In this document: positions 1 to 7,085 of the stretch, in pieces | Position numbering within the stretch: the first letter of the stretch is position 1 | How the letters are laid out: every line of letters starts with the position of its first letter | Assembly: GCF_003610785.1 (NCBI RefSeq) | Contig: NZ_RAQQ01000023.1 | Location: forward strand, 38,432 to 102,431 | Origin: Micromonospora globbae | Lineage (GTDB): Bacteria > Actinomycetota > Actinomycetes > Mycobacteriales > Micromonosporaceae | Reading direction: 5' to 3' | DNA: 64,000 bases | Position numbers and translations under genes: made by a program | The notes under the pieces: generated by a model | Seen by the model: only the letters and a program-made list of their open reading frames with translations | Told to the model about the DNA's origin: nothing | Databases searched by the model: none

Positions 1-1
1 G

Positions 2-448
2 ACCTCCGACGTCCCGGACTGGGCCGAGGTCGACCACGGGGACGCGTGCCGCCTGCCCGCCCACATCGCGGCCCGCCGCTACGACCTCGTCTTCTCGAAC
101 TCCGTGGTGGAGCACGTCGGGGGCTACGAACGCCGGCTGCGCTTCGCCGAGTCGGTGCACGCCCTCGCCGACCGGCACTGGGTCCAGACCCCGTACCGCT
201 ACTTCCCCGTCGAGCCGCACTGGCTGGCGCCGGGCATGCAGTTCCTGCCACTGCGGGCACGGGTCGCGCTGGCCCGCCGGTGGCCGTTGCAGCACACCGT
301 CGCCGCCAGCCGCGAGGACGCCGTGGCGGAGGTGCTGTGGACGGAACTGCTGGACTACACCCAGATGCGGCACCTGTTCCCCCGGTCCCGGATCAGGACC
401 GAGCGGCTGGCCGGGCTGCCGAAGTCACTGATCGCGGTGGCCGGCTGA
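2..448 (+). CDS. Class I SAM-dependent methyltransferase, C-terminal part (5' end outside window)
   Basis: The frame is open from the first bases of the window, so the start lies upstream; 148 residues are readable. The stretch 'YDLVFSNSVVEHVGG' near residue 33 is the typical post-motif II region of Rossmann-fold methyltransferases ('...D.v.s..v.EHv'), followed by 'VQTPYRYFPVEPHW', common in small-molecule or glycan methyltransferases of this group. The substrate cannot be told from the visible part. The gene ends 18 bp before the convergent acetyltransferase. Methyltransferase assignment is fairly safe; anything more specific is not. Confidence 0.75.
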   Translation, partial: TSDVPDWAEVDHGDACRLPAHIAARRYDLVFSNSVVEHVGGYERRLRFAESVHALADRHWVQTPYRYFPVEPHWLAPGMQFLPLRARVALARRWPLQHTVAASREDAVAEVLWTELLDYTQMRHLFPRSRIRTERLAGLPKSLIAVAG

Positions 449-466
449 GGAATCGCCGCCGGCCGG

Positions 467-946
467 TCAGGCGGGCAGCTCCAGGACGTACTCCTCGATC
501 TCGCGCCCCCGGCCCGCCGCGTACCCGCGGTCCTCACCCCGGATGACGAACCCGCACTTGCGCAGCACCGCGAGGGAGCCGAGGTTGTCCTTCGCGGCCC
601 GCGCGTGCACGGGACGCTGCGGCAGCTCCCGCAGCAGGGCGTCGAGCGCCAGGGTGGCGTACCCCCGGCCCCAGTGCCCCCGGTCGATCCAGTAGCTCAC
701 CTCGGTGCGCTCGCCCACCGGGAAGGCCAGGACGTGGCCGACCACCTCCCCGTCGACGGTGACCGTCCGCGAGACGATGCCGGGGTCGCTGCGGACCCGG
801 TGCCAGTGGTCGGCGAAGGCCCCCCGGTCGGCCGGATCGTCCGCCGTGAAGGCGGCCATGCGGATCGCCTCCGGGTCCAGCTGGTGGCGGTAGAACTCCG
901 GCAGGTCGTCGTCGCGCACGGCCCGAAGGCGCAGGTTGGCGGTCAC
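467..946 (-). CDS. GNAT family N-acetyltransferase (RimJ/RimL-like)
   Basis: A 159-residue single-domain acetyltransferase starting at GTG (944-946). It opens with 'LRLRAVRDDDLPEFYRH', has the central strand 'EVSYWIDRGHWGRGYAT' in which the acetyl-CoA pyrophosphate-binding turn (R/Q-x-x-G-x-G/A) can be recognised as 'RGHWGRGYAT', and ends with 'NLGSLAVLRKCGFVIRG', the usual 'N..S..vl.k.GF' signature. Length is normal for the family. GNAT enzymes of this subgroup acetylate alpha-amino groups of proteins, peptides or antibiotics; the substrate here is unknown. It is convergent with the preceding methyltransferase gene. Confidence 0.85.
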   Translation of the reverse strand: MTANLRLRAVRDDDLPEFYRHQLDPEAIRMAAFTADDPADRGAFADHWHRVRSDPGIVSRTVTVDGEVVGHVLAFPVGERTEVSYWIDRGHWGRGYATLALDALLRELPQRPVHARAAKDNLGSLAVLRKCGFVIRGEDRGYAAGRGREIEEYVLELPA

Positions 947-1091
947 CCGACGAGGATAGGCCCGACGACCGACAGCCGGGACGAGGCACGGGGTGCCGTC
1001 CGGTCCGCCGCCGGCCGCCGGGCCGTCGACCGGGGGCGGGCGCGGCGCCGATCCGGCGCCACCGGCCGGCGGCCAGCGAGACGATGGGCGT

Positions 1092-1376
1092 ATGCGACGC
1101 GTACGGAACAGACGGGATCAGGACAGGACGGCGAGCGGCGCCCGGGCCACGGGGGCGCTGGCCGTTTGCGCCCGGGCGGCCGGCGCCAGCGCCGTCGGGG
1201 CGCTCGCGGTGTCGGCGCTGGCCGGCGGCGCCGTCGCGGTGGGGGTGCTGTGCGTGGGACGGCTGATGGTGCGCCGGGCGGTGGTGCGCGAGCTGCGGAT
1301 CGGGCGCCTGGAGGTGGGCGAGCTGGTCGTCCGTGATCGGCAGGCGGCGGCCGGGCAGCCGGCCGCCCCACGGTAG
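1092..1376 (+). CDS. Small hypothetical protein with one hydrophobic segment
   Basis: A 94-residue frame. The start at 1092 is preferred over an in-frame upstream ATG at 993 because it removes a proline/glycine-rich leader of no coding character. The product has an Arg-rich N-terminus, an Ala/Gly/Val-rich hydrophobic stretch (about residues 20-58) that could hold one or two membrane segments, and a charged tail containing 'LRIGRLEVGELVV', a short beta-repeat-like motif. I do not recognise the family. No strong Shine-Dalgarno sequence is visible. It could also be non-coding, so confidence is limited. Confidence 0.45.
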   Translation: MRRVRNRRDQDRTASGARATGALAVCARAAGASAVGALAVSALAGGAVAVGVLCVGRLMVRRAVVRELRIGRLEVGELVVRDRQAAAGQPAAPR

Positions 1377-1393
1377 TCACCGGCGGACGACCC

Positions 1394-1407
1394 GGGACCA
1401 ATGGCCC
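1394..1407. promoter_or_regulatory. Possible DosR/DevR-like imperfect palindrome upstream of usp genes
   Basis: The 14-mer gggaccaatggccc lies 76 bp before the first universal stress gene. It resembles the GGGAC...GNCCC core of DosR boxes that control usp genes in hypoxic mycobacteria, but two inner pairs do not match and flanking bases differ from the consensus. No DosR gene is in the window. Weak candidate. Confidence 0.25.
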
Positions 1408-1482
1408 GGGACTCGGGACGGGAGCCTCTGACCGTCGCATGCCCCGCGGGGCAGCCTGGGGGTGCGACCGAAGGAGGAACTC

Positions 1483-2367
1483 ATGACCATCAGCACCGGC
1501 GCCCCCGTCGTGGTGGGTGTGGACGGCTCCGCCGCCGCCCTGGACGCGGTCCGCGTGGCCGCGCGGGAGGCGGACCACCGCCGGCGTCCGCTGCGGATCG
1601 TCCACGCCTTCACCTGGCCGTTCATCGGTGCCACGGTGGGCGCCGCGCCGTTCGCCCCGCCGATCGACGGGCTCCGCGAGCAGGCCGAGACGTTCGTCAC
1701 CGAGGCGGTGGCCGAGGCCGGCAAGGTGTCCCCCGAGGTGGCGGTCGCTGCCACCGTCGTCGACGGGGCGGCCGTCCCGGCGCTGCTGGCCGAGTCCCGC
1801 GACGCCGCGCTGGTGGTGCTCGGGCACCGCGGGCTGGGCGGCCTCGCCGGGCTGCTGATCGGTTCGGTCACCGTGCAGGTCTCCGCCCGCGCGCAGTGCC
1901 CGGTGCTGGTCGTACGGGGTGAACCCCGCGCCGACGGCCCGGTCGTGGTGGGTGTGGACGGTTCCGACCTGTCCACCGAGGCGGTCGGCTTCGCGTTCGA
2001 GGAGGCGGCCCACCGGGGCACCTCGCTCGTCGCGGTGCACGCCTGGCTCGACCCGGTCGCGGTGCTGCCCGGGGACGTGCTGCCGGTGACCGCGGACGTG
2101 GCGGCGCTCGCGGAGGACGAGGAGCGGGTGCTCGCCGAGTCGGTGGCCGGGTGGGCCGAGCGCTACCCGGACGTGCCCGTACGGCGCACGCTCGTCCACG
2201 GCTCCCCCGCCCAGGCCCTGGTGGAGGAGTCCCGCGACGCGCAGCTCGTGGTGGTCGGCGCGCACGGTCGCGGGGCGCTGGGCGGGCTGCTGCTCGGCTC
2301 GGTCAGCCACGCCGTCCTGCACCACGCGCACTCCCCGCTGGCGATCGTCCGGCGCGCACGCTCGTGA
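1483..2367 (+). CDS. Universal stress protein, two tandem Usp domains
   Basis: 294 residues. The ATG at 1483 is chosen over an upstream in-frame codon because it sits right after AAGGAGG (1471-1477). The protein is two Usp domains in series: each begins 'VVVGVDGS' (residues about 9 and 156) and each carries the ATP-binding signature G-x2-G-x9-G-S, seen as 'GHRGLGGLAGLLIGSV' in the first half and 'GAHGRGALGGLLLGSV' in the second. Proteins of this type bind ATP and are induced by stress, hypoxia or stationary phase in actinobacteria. It is followed by a paralogue in the same orientation 132 bp downstream. Confidence 0.95.
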   Translation: MTISTGAPVVVGVDGSAAALDAVRVAAREADHRRRPLRIVHAFTWPFIGATVGAAPFAPPIDGLREQAETFVTEAVAEAGKVSPEVAVAATVVDGAAVPALLAESRDAALVVLGHRGLGGLAGLLIGSVTVQVSARAQCPVLVVRGEPRADGPVVVGVDGSDLSTEAVGFAFEEAAHRGTSLVAVHAWLDPVAVLPGDVLPVTADVAALAEDEERVLAESVAGWAERYPDVPVRRTLVHGSPAQALVEESRDAQLVVVGAHGRGALGGLLLGSVSHAVLHHAHSPLAIVRRARS

Positions 2368-2499
2368 GCAGCGGCCGGGGGGCGACCCGGCGGGTGGAAG
2401 AGGCGCGGCCCGGTGACAGGTGCGCGGCGCGCGGGGAAAGACCCACGGGTGAGGGCGTACGCCGCCGACAATGACGTGATCGACCCGTTGGGAGGCCGC

Positions 2500-3396
2500 A
2501 TGAACCGACCCGTCGTGGCAGGGGTGGACGGCTCACCGGGAAGCCTCGCGGCCGCGCAGGAGGCGGCCCGGGAGGCGTCCCTGCGGGAGGCTCCCCTGCA
2601 CCTGGTGCACGGCTACCTGCATCCGCTCGGGTACGGGGTGCCGCTCAACCCGTACGACCTGGGTGTGCCGGCGCCGACCGAGGCGGCGCAGACGATGCTG
2701 GAGCAGACCGCCCGGGAGCTGGGCGGCCGCTGGCCGGGGCTGCGGATCGACGTACGTCAGGTGGCCGGCGGCCCGGGCGCGACGCTCGTCGAGGAGTCGC
2801 ACCACGCGGAGCTGGTGGTGGTCGGCAGCCGCGGCTTGGGCGGCTTCGCCGGCCTGCTGCTCGGCTCCGTCGGCACGCAGGTCGCTGCGCACGCCCACTG
2901 CCCGGTGCTGGTCGTGCGCCCGCCGGACGGGCCGGTGCCGGCCGGCGGACCGGTGCTGGTCGGTGTCGACGGCTCGGAGTCCGCCGAGCTGGCCGTCGGC
3001 TACGCCGCCGACGAGGCGGTCCGCCGGGGCGTCGCGCTCGTGCTCGCGCACGTGGACACGGACGACGACCGCGCCGGCGAGCAGGCTTCGCCGACCGCCG
3101 GCGAGGGGGACGACGCGGCGACCGCACCGGGCGACGCGCCGCCCGCGCTGCTGGCCACCGCGCTCGCCGCGGTCCGCGGCAGCCACCCCGGTCTCACCGT
3201 CACCGGCCGGACGCTGCGGGCGTCCTCGGCCGGGCAGGCGCTCGTCGAGGCGAGCGGCGCGGCGACGCTCGTCGTGGTCGGCACCCGCGGCCGGGGCGGG
3301 TTCGCCGGCATGCTTCTGGGGTCGGTGAGCCAGGCGCTCGTGCAGCACGCCCGGTGCCCGGTGCTCGTCGCCCACCCGTACGACCGGGCGCCCTGA
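2500..3396 (+). CDS. Universal stress protein, two tandem Usp domains (paralogue)
   Basis: 298 residues; the ATG at 2500 follows GGGAGG. As in its neighbour, two Usp domains are present, starting 'VVAGVDGS' and 'VLVGVDGS', with intact ATP motifs 'GSRGLGGFAGLLLGSV' and 'GTRGRGGFAGMLLGSV'. A short acidic, low-complexity insert ('DDDRAGEQASP...GEGDDAAT') interrupts the second domain. The two genes look like an old tandem duplication. The last codons are part of a 16-bp stem that probably terminates transcription, so the stop codon lies in the hairpin loop. Confidence 0.95.
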   Translation: MNRPVVAGVDGSPGSLAAAQEAAREASLREAPLHLVHGYLHPLGYGVPLNPYDLGVPAPTEAAQTMLEQTARELGGRWPGLRIDVRQVAGGPGATLVEESHHAELVVVGSRGLGGFAGLLLGSVGTQVAAHAHCPVLVVRPPDGPVPAGGPVLVGVDGSESAELAVGYAADEAVRRGVALVLAHVDTDDDRAGEQASPTAGEGDDAATAPGDAPPALLATALAAVRGSHPGLTVTGRTLRASSAGQALVEASGAATLVVVGTRGRGGFAGMLLGSVSQALVQHARCPVLVAHPYDRAP

Positions 3397-3417
3397 GCGG
3401 GCCGGTCGTACGGGTGG
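3372..3417. terminator. Bidirectional terminator hairpin between convergent genes
   Basis: Perfect 16-bp inverted repeat (3372-3387 with 3402-3417) around a 14-base loop that contains the stop codon of the upstream stress protein gene. No T tract follows, as is usual in high-GC actinobacteria. It separates the stress gene from the convergent FMN reductase. Confidence 0.7.
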
Positions 3418-3424
3418 CCGGCGG

Positions 3425-4048
3425 TCACGTGTCGCGGCGGCCGAGCAGGTCCTCGAAGTTCGTGGTCAGCGCGAACGGGTCGGCCGGCCCGGTGGACGGC
3501 GGCCGCCGGTGCACCTGCTCGGCGAGTTCGGCCGCGGACCGCTCGATCCGTGCCCGCAACGCCCCCTCGGCCGCCCCGCCGGACCAGTCCTCGGGCGCGG
3601 CGAACACCGCGGTCGGCACCACCACGGCGTGCAGGTACGCGAACAGCGGCCGCAGCGCGTGCTCCAGGGCCAGCGAGTGCCGGGCCGTGCCGCCGGTCGC
3701 GGCGATGAGCACCGGACGGTCGACGAGCGCCTCCGCCTCGATCAGGTCGAAGAACGACTTGAACAGCCCGTTGTACGACGCGTTGAAGATCGGCGTGACC
3801 GCGATCAGCCCGTCGGCGCCGGTCACCGTGTCGAGGATCGCGCGCAGCGACTCGGACGGGAAGCCGGTGAGCAGGTGGTTCACCACGTCGTGGGCGTGTT
3901 CGCGCAGGTCGATGTGGTGCACGTCGACCTGCTCGCCCCGGCCGGCCAGCTCGTCGCCGGTCGCGGCGGCGAGCTGGTCGGCGAGCAGGCGGGTGGACGA
4001 CGGCTGGCTGAGCCCGGCCGAGACCACCGCGAGGGTGCGTCGGCTCAT
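3425..4048 (-). CDS. NADPH-dependent FMN reductase, CE1759-type partner of an LLM oxidoreductase
   Basis: 207 residues with the flavodoxin-like start 'LAVVSAGLSQPSSTRLLAD', in which the S-x-x-S-x-T loop binds FMN phosphate, and 'TPIFNASYNGLFKSFFDLI', the typical loop near the isoalloxazine. It would supply reduced FMN to the monooxygenase encoded just upstream. Its ATG overlaps that gene's stop by 4 bp (ATGA), so the two are translationally coupled. This pairing of an LLM enzyme with a dedicated reductase is known as a conserved actinobacterial duo (CE1758/CE1759 type). The substrate is unknown. Confidence 0.88.
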   Translation of the reverse strand: MSRRTLAVVSAGLSQPSSTRLLADQLAAATGDELAGRGEQVDVHHIDLREHAHDVVNHLLTGFPSESLRAILDTVTGADGLIAVTPIFNASYNGLFKSFFDLIEAEALVDRPVLIAATGGTARHSLALEHALRPLFAYLHAVVVPTAVFAAPEDWSGGAAEGALRARIERSAAELAEQVHRRPPSTGPADPFALTTNFEDLLGRRDT

Positions 4049-5184
4049 CGGGCCGCCTCCGGCGCCTTGCCCGTCACGTCGTCGACGGCGTGGACGGTGC
4101 CGTCCTTGGCGCCGCCCGCGGCGGCGACCAGCGAGGCGTGGGTCGGCGCCTCCGGCACGTGCGCCGGACGCAGCGCGTCGAACTCCTTGCGCAGCACGGG
4201 GACGACCTCCTCGCCGAGCAGGTCGAGCTGCTCCAGCACGGTCTTCAGCGGCAGTCCGGCGTGGTCCATGAGGAAGAGCTGGCGCTGGTAGTCGCCCACG
4301 TACTCGCGGAACGTCAGCGTGCGGTCGATGACCTGCTGCGGGCTGCCCACGGTCAGCGGCGTCTCCCGGGTGAACTCCTCCAGCGACGGCCCGTGCCCGT
4401 AGACGGGGGCGTTGTCGAAGTACGGCCGGAACTCGCGGACCGCGTCCTGCGAGTTCTTGCGCATGAACACCTGCCCGCCGAGGCCGACGATGGCCTGGTC
4501 GGCGGAGCCGTGGCCGTAGTGCTCGAACCGCTGGCGGTAGAGCCCGACCATCCGCTGGGTGTGCTCCTTGGGCCAGAAGATGTGGTTGGCGAAGAAGCCG
4601 TCACCGTAGTAGGCGGCCTGCTCGGCGATCTCGGGGCTGCGGATCGAGCCGTGCCACACGAACGGCGGCACGCCGTCGAGGGGGCGCGGGGTCGAGGTGA
4701 ACGACTGCAACGGGGTGCGGAAGCGTCCCTTCCAGTCGACCACGTCCTCCCGCCACAGGCGGCGCAGCAGGTCGTAGTTCTCGATGGCCAGCGGGATCCC
4801 GTTGCGGATGTCCTGGCCGAACCACGGGTAGACCGGGCCCGTGTTGCCCCGCCCCATCATCAGGTCGACCCGGCCGTCGGCGAGGTGCTGCAGCATCGCG
4901 TAGTCCTCGGCGATCTTCACGGGGTCGTTGGTGGTGATGAGGGTGGTGGACGTGGACAGCAGCAGCCGCTTCGTACGGGCCGCGATGTAGCCGAGCATGG
5001 TGGTCGGCGACGAGGGCACGAACGGCGGGTTGTGGTGCTCGCCGGTCGCGAAGACGTCGAGCCCGACCTCCTCGGCCTTCAGGGCGATGGTCACCATCGC
5101 CTTGATCCGCTCGTGCTCCGTCGGCTCCCGACCGGTGGTCGGGTCGACCGTGACGTCGCCGACGGTGAAGACTCCGAACTGCAT
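4045..5184 (-). CDS. LLM class flavin-dependent oxidoreductase, CE1758-type
   Basis: 379 residues, luciferase-like TIM-barrel monooxygenase. It begins 'MQFGVFTVGDVT', has 'EEVGLDVFATGEHHNPPF' (the conserved GEHH region) and 'GDGFFANHIFWPKEHTQRMV'. The ATG is preceded by GAGGAG at a normal distance. It needs FMNH2 and O2, and the overlapping downstream reductase gene is the probable FMNH2 source. A palindrome in its promoter suggests a dedicated repressor, but no regulator gene is adjacent. Family assignment is firm; the substrate is not known. Confidence 0.9.
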   Translation of the reverse strand: MQFGVFTVGDVTVDPTTGREPTEHERIKAMVTIALKAEEVGLDVFATGEHHNPPFVPSSPTTMLGYIAARTKRLLLSTSTTLITTNDPVKIAEDYAMLQHLADGRVDLMMGRGNTGPVYPWFGQDIRNGIPLAIENYDLLRRLWREDVVDWKGRFRTPLQSFTSTPRPLDGVPPFVWHGSIRSPEIAEQAAYYGDGFFANHIFWPKEHTQRMVGLYRQRFEHYGHGSADQAIVGLGGQVFMRKNSQDAVREFRPYFDNAPVYGHGPSLEEFTRETPLTVGSPQQVIDRTLTFREYVGDYQRQLFLMDHAGLPLKTVLEQLDLLGEEVVPVLRKEFDALRPAHVPEAPTHASLVAAAGGAKDGTVHAVDDVTGKAPEAAR

Positions 5185-5238
5185 GACGAGCTCCTCGGGT
5201 TGTCGGTCGGGGCCCTGGCGGACCCGGACGCACCCGAC

Positions 5239-5257
5239 AACATATTTGACGAGTCAA
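5239..5257 (-). promoter_or_regulatory. Promoter/operator of the LLM-reductase operon
   Basis: On the minus strand a perfect palindrome TTGAC-TC-GTCAA (5246-5257) is followed by TATGTT (TANNNT-type -10, about 5244-5239). The palindrome fills the space just upstream of the -10, a typical position for a small repressor such as a MarR or TetR family protein. The regulator is not in the window. Confidence 0.4.
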
Positions 5258-5357
5258 GAATTCCGCGCGTGCCGCGCGCGCCCGTGGCGCGGGTCACGTC
5301 CGCCGCCCGCACCGGGGTACCCGCGCCCGGGCCCCGCGACACCGGTGCGGGCGCCCC

Positions 5358-5999
5358 TCACCGGCGCCCGCGCGGCACGTGCCGGCGGTAGGTGCTCACG
5401 GTCGGGTCTCCGGCGATCCAGAAACGCCACGGCACGTCGTGCGCCCCGGTGACACCGACCCGCGGGCCGGCGCACACCTCCGACGGCGGCACCGGTTCCA
5501 CGGCGGGGCGCAGCCGGACCGGCCCGTCGCCCAGCAGGTACCGCCCGTAGACCGTACGGTCGATGCCGAGCGCCGCGCAGAGCCGGGCGGGTCCGCGCGC
5601 GAGATCGACGTCCCGGCGTACGGCGGTGCGCCGCTCCCGGGCCACGTCGAGGCCGTCGACCACCTCGCCGGCCCGCAGCAGGACCGCCGAGGCCTCCCCG
5701 TCCGGCCCGGTGACCACGTTCATGCACCAGTGCATGCCGTAGGTGAAGTACACGTACGCGTGCCCCGCCGGCCCGAACATCACGCTGTTGCGCGGAGTGC
5801 GCCCCCGGTGCGCGTGCGACGCCGGGTCGCCCGCCGTGCCGGCGTACGCCTCGACCTCGGTGATCCGCACCGTCACGCCGCCCGCGGAGAGCCGGCAGCC
5901 GAGCAGGCCGCGGGCCGCCGGCACCACCGGGCCGGCGAGCAGGTCGGCGAGCGCCGCCAGGGCGGGATCGGCGGCGGCGTCGCCGGGGAGCAGGTCCAT
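5358..5999 (-). CDS. DNA-3-methyladenine glycosylase (AAG/MPG family)
   Basis: 213 residues, normal for bacterial members. Excises alkylated purines in base excision repair. The sequence has 'GGVTVRITEVEAYAG', where the second Glu of the T-E-V-E-A-Y motif activates water, followed by 'DPASHAHRGRTPRNSVMFG' and 'GHAYVYFTYGMHWCMNVV', which are all hallmark segments of the fold. The ATG at 5999 has no strong Shine-Dalgarno sequence. It is divergent from the small gene at 6101. Confidence 0.93.
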   Translation of the reverse strand: MDLLPGDAAADPALAALADLLAGPVVPAARGLLGCRLSAGGVTVRITEVEAYAGTAGDPASHAHRGRTPRNSVMFGPAGHAYVYFTYGMHWCMNVVTGPDGEASAVLLRAGEVVDGLDVARERRTAVRRDVDLARGPARLCAALGIDRTVYGRYLLGDGPVRLRPAVEPVPPSEVCAGPRVGVTGAHDVPWRFWIAGDPTVSTYRRHVPRGRR

Positions 6000-6067
6000 G
6001 CCCCGACCGTACCCAGCCGGCCGCGCCCGATCCGGACCCGCCCTGGGCGGATATCAATAAGACGTTG

Positions 6068-6079
6068 ACAACGGGTTGT
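6068..6079. promoter_or_regulatory. Short palindrome in the divergent promoter region
   Basis: acaacgggttgt pairs over five positions on each side with only the central two bases unpaired. It lies just before the Shine-Dalgarno GAAGGAG of the gene at 6101 and about 70 bp upstream of the divergent glycosylase. It could be an operator; the regulator is unknown. Confidence 0.3.
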
Positions 6080-6100
6080 TGAAGGAGTGGAATCGGGGGC

Positions 6101-6511
6101 ATGACCGAGCCGTTCACCACGCCCGACGCCGCACGGACCCGCGCCCACCGCACCCACGCCGCACTCCAGCGCATCAGCGAGCGGCACGCCGGCACCGACG
6201 CCCGCCGGCGCCGCTACGCGCACCCGTACGTCGTTGACCCGTGGGAGGCCGTCGCCCTCGTCACCGCCCTCGCGGCGGGCGGAGCGGAACTGGACGACGG
6301 GGAGGAGCCGGTGGACGAGGCCGACCTCACCGCCGCGCTGACCCTCGTGCCGCACGTCCGCGCCGAACTCGACGCGCTCGAGGCGGGACTGCTCACCCTC
6401 GCCCGGGACCGGGGGCTCACCTGGCAGGCCATCGCGTTCGGGCTGGGCCTGGGCAGCGCGCAGGCCGCCCAGCAGCGCTACGACCGGCTCACCGCCCGCA
6501 CCGCCGACTGA
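6101..6511 (+). CDS. Small protein with C-terminal helix-turn-helix-like segment
   Basis: 136 residues, Ala/Arg/Glu-rich. The last third, 'ARDRGLTWQAIAFGLGLGSAQAAQQRYDRL', reads as a helix-turn-helix ('LTWQ.IA..LGL.S.Q...QRY..L'), similar to short actinobacterial DNA-binding proteins of unknown role. The upstream region holds GAAGGAG 13 bp before the ATG and a palindrome, so autoregulation is possible. No close family name is recognised. Confidence 0.6.
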   Translation: MTEPFTTPDAARTRAHRTHAALQRISERHAGTDARRRRYAHPYVVDPWEAVALVTALAAGGAELDDGEEPVDEADLTAALTLVPHVRAELDALEAGLLTLARDRGLTWQAIAFGLGLGSAQAAQQRYDRLTARTAD

Positions 6512-6632
6512 CCACGCCCCAGGGATGGGCGGCGGCTCCCACGGCAGCCGCCCCGCGACAGGCCGCGCCGGAACCGCCGGCTGTCGGTGGGTACGGGCAC
6601 ACTGGCCGGGAGACCGAGCGACGGGAGGGACG

Positions 6633-6986
6633 ATGCAGCGCGAGGAGATGCTGGCGTACTGCCTGGCGAAGCCGGGCGCCTGGCTGGACCAGCCCTGGGA
6701 GGGCGACGAGGTGGTCAAGGTGGGCAGCCGGATCTTCGCCTTCCTCGGCTCCCCCGGCCCCACCCCGACCGTCGGCGTCAAGTGCGGCCCCGACCGGGAG
6801 GTGGCCGACGAGTGGCTGCACCGCTACCCGGAGGACGCGCGCGTGATGCCCTACATCGGGCGCTCCGGGTGGAACACGCTGCGGCTCGACGGGGCGATCG
6901 ACGACGAGGAACTCTTCGAGGCGGTCGACGGGTCGTACGACGCGGTCGTCGCGAAGCTGCCGAAGCGGGAACGACCGACGGCCTGA
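6633..6986 (+). CDS. MmcQ/YjbR family DNA-binding-like protein
   Basis: 117 residues. The ATG at 6633 follows GGGAGGG at good spacing. The N-terminus 'MLAYCLAKPGAWLDQPW' and 'TVGVKCGPDREVADEW...VMPYIGRSGWNTLRLDG' match the MmcQ/YjbR fold (CyaY-like, DNA-binding by structural analogy). Biological role is unknown. It is convergent with argH, from which it is separated by a strong terminator. The stop codon is embedded in a 17-bp tandem duplication. Confidence 0.85.
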   Translation: MQREEMLAYCLAKPGAWLDQPWEGDEVVKVGSRIFAFLGSPGPTPTVGVKCGPDREVADEWLHRYPEDARVMPYIGRSGWNTLRLDGAIDDEELFEAVDGSYDAVVAKLPKRERPTA

Positions 6987-7015
6987 CCGCGTGCGGCGCC
7001 TGACCGCGTGCGGCG
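6982..7015. repeat. 17-bp tandem duplication over a stop codon
   Basis: The unit cctgaccgcgtgcggcg occurs twice head to tail (6982-6998 and 6999-7015). The first copy contains the stop codon of the MmcQ/YjbR gene. It looks like a recent local slippage event. Confidence 0.8.
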
Positions 7016-7024
7016 CCGACGGAC

Positions 7025-7056
7025 GGCACCGCGCCCCGGGGTCGGGGCGCGGTGCC
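7025..7056. terminator. Bidirectional terminator between yjbR-like gene and argH
   Basis: Perfect 13-bp stem (7025-7037 with 7044-7056) and a 6-base loop, lying between two convergent stop codons. It would end both the yjbR-like transcript and the long arginine operon. Confidence 0.8.
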
Positions 7057-7085
7057 CACACGTCAGGTACGCGCGGTGACCGCGC

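Noticed and set aside
993..1091. Upstream ATG for the small membrane protein at 1092
   Set aside because: It would add a Pro/Gly-rich stretch without conservation-like features; the later ATG is more plausible.
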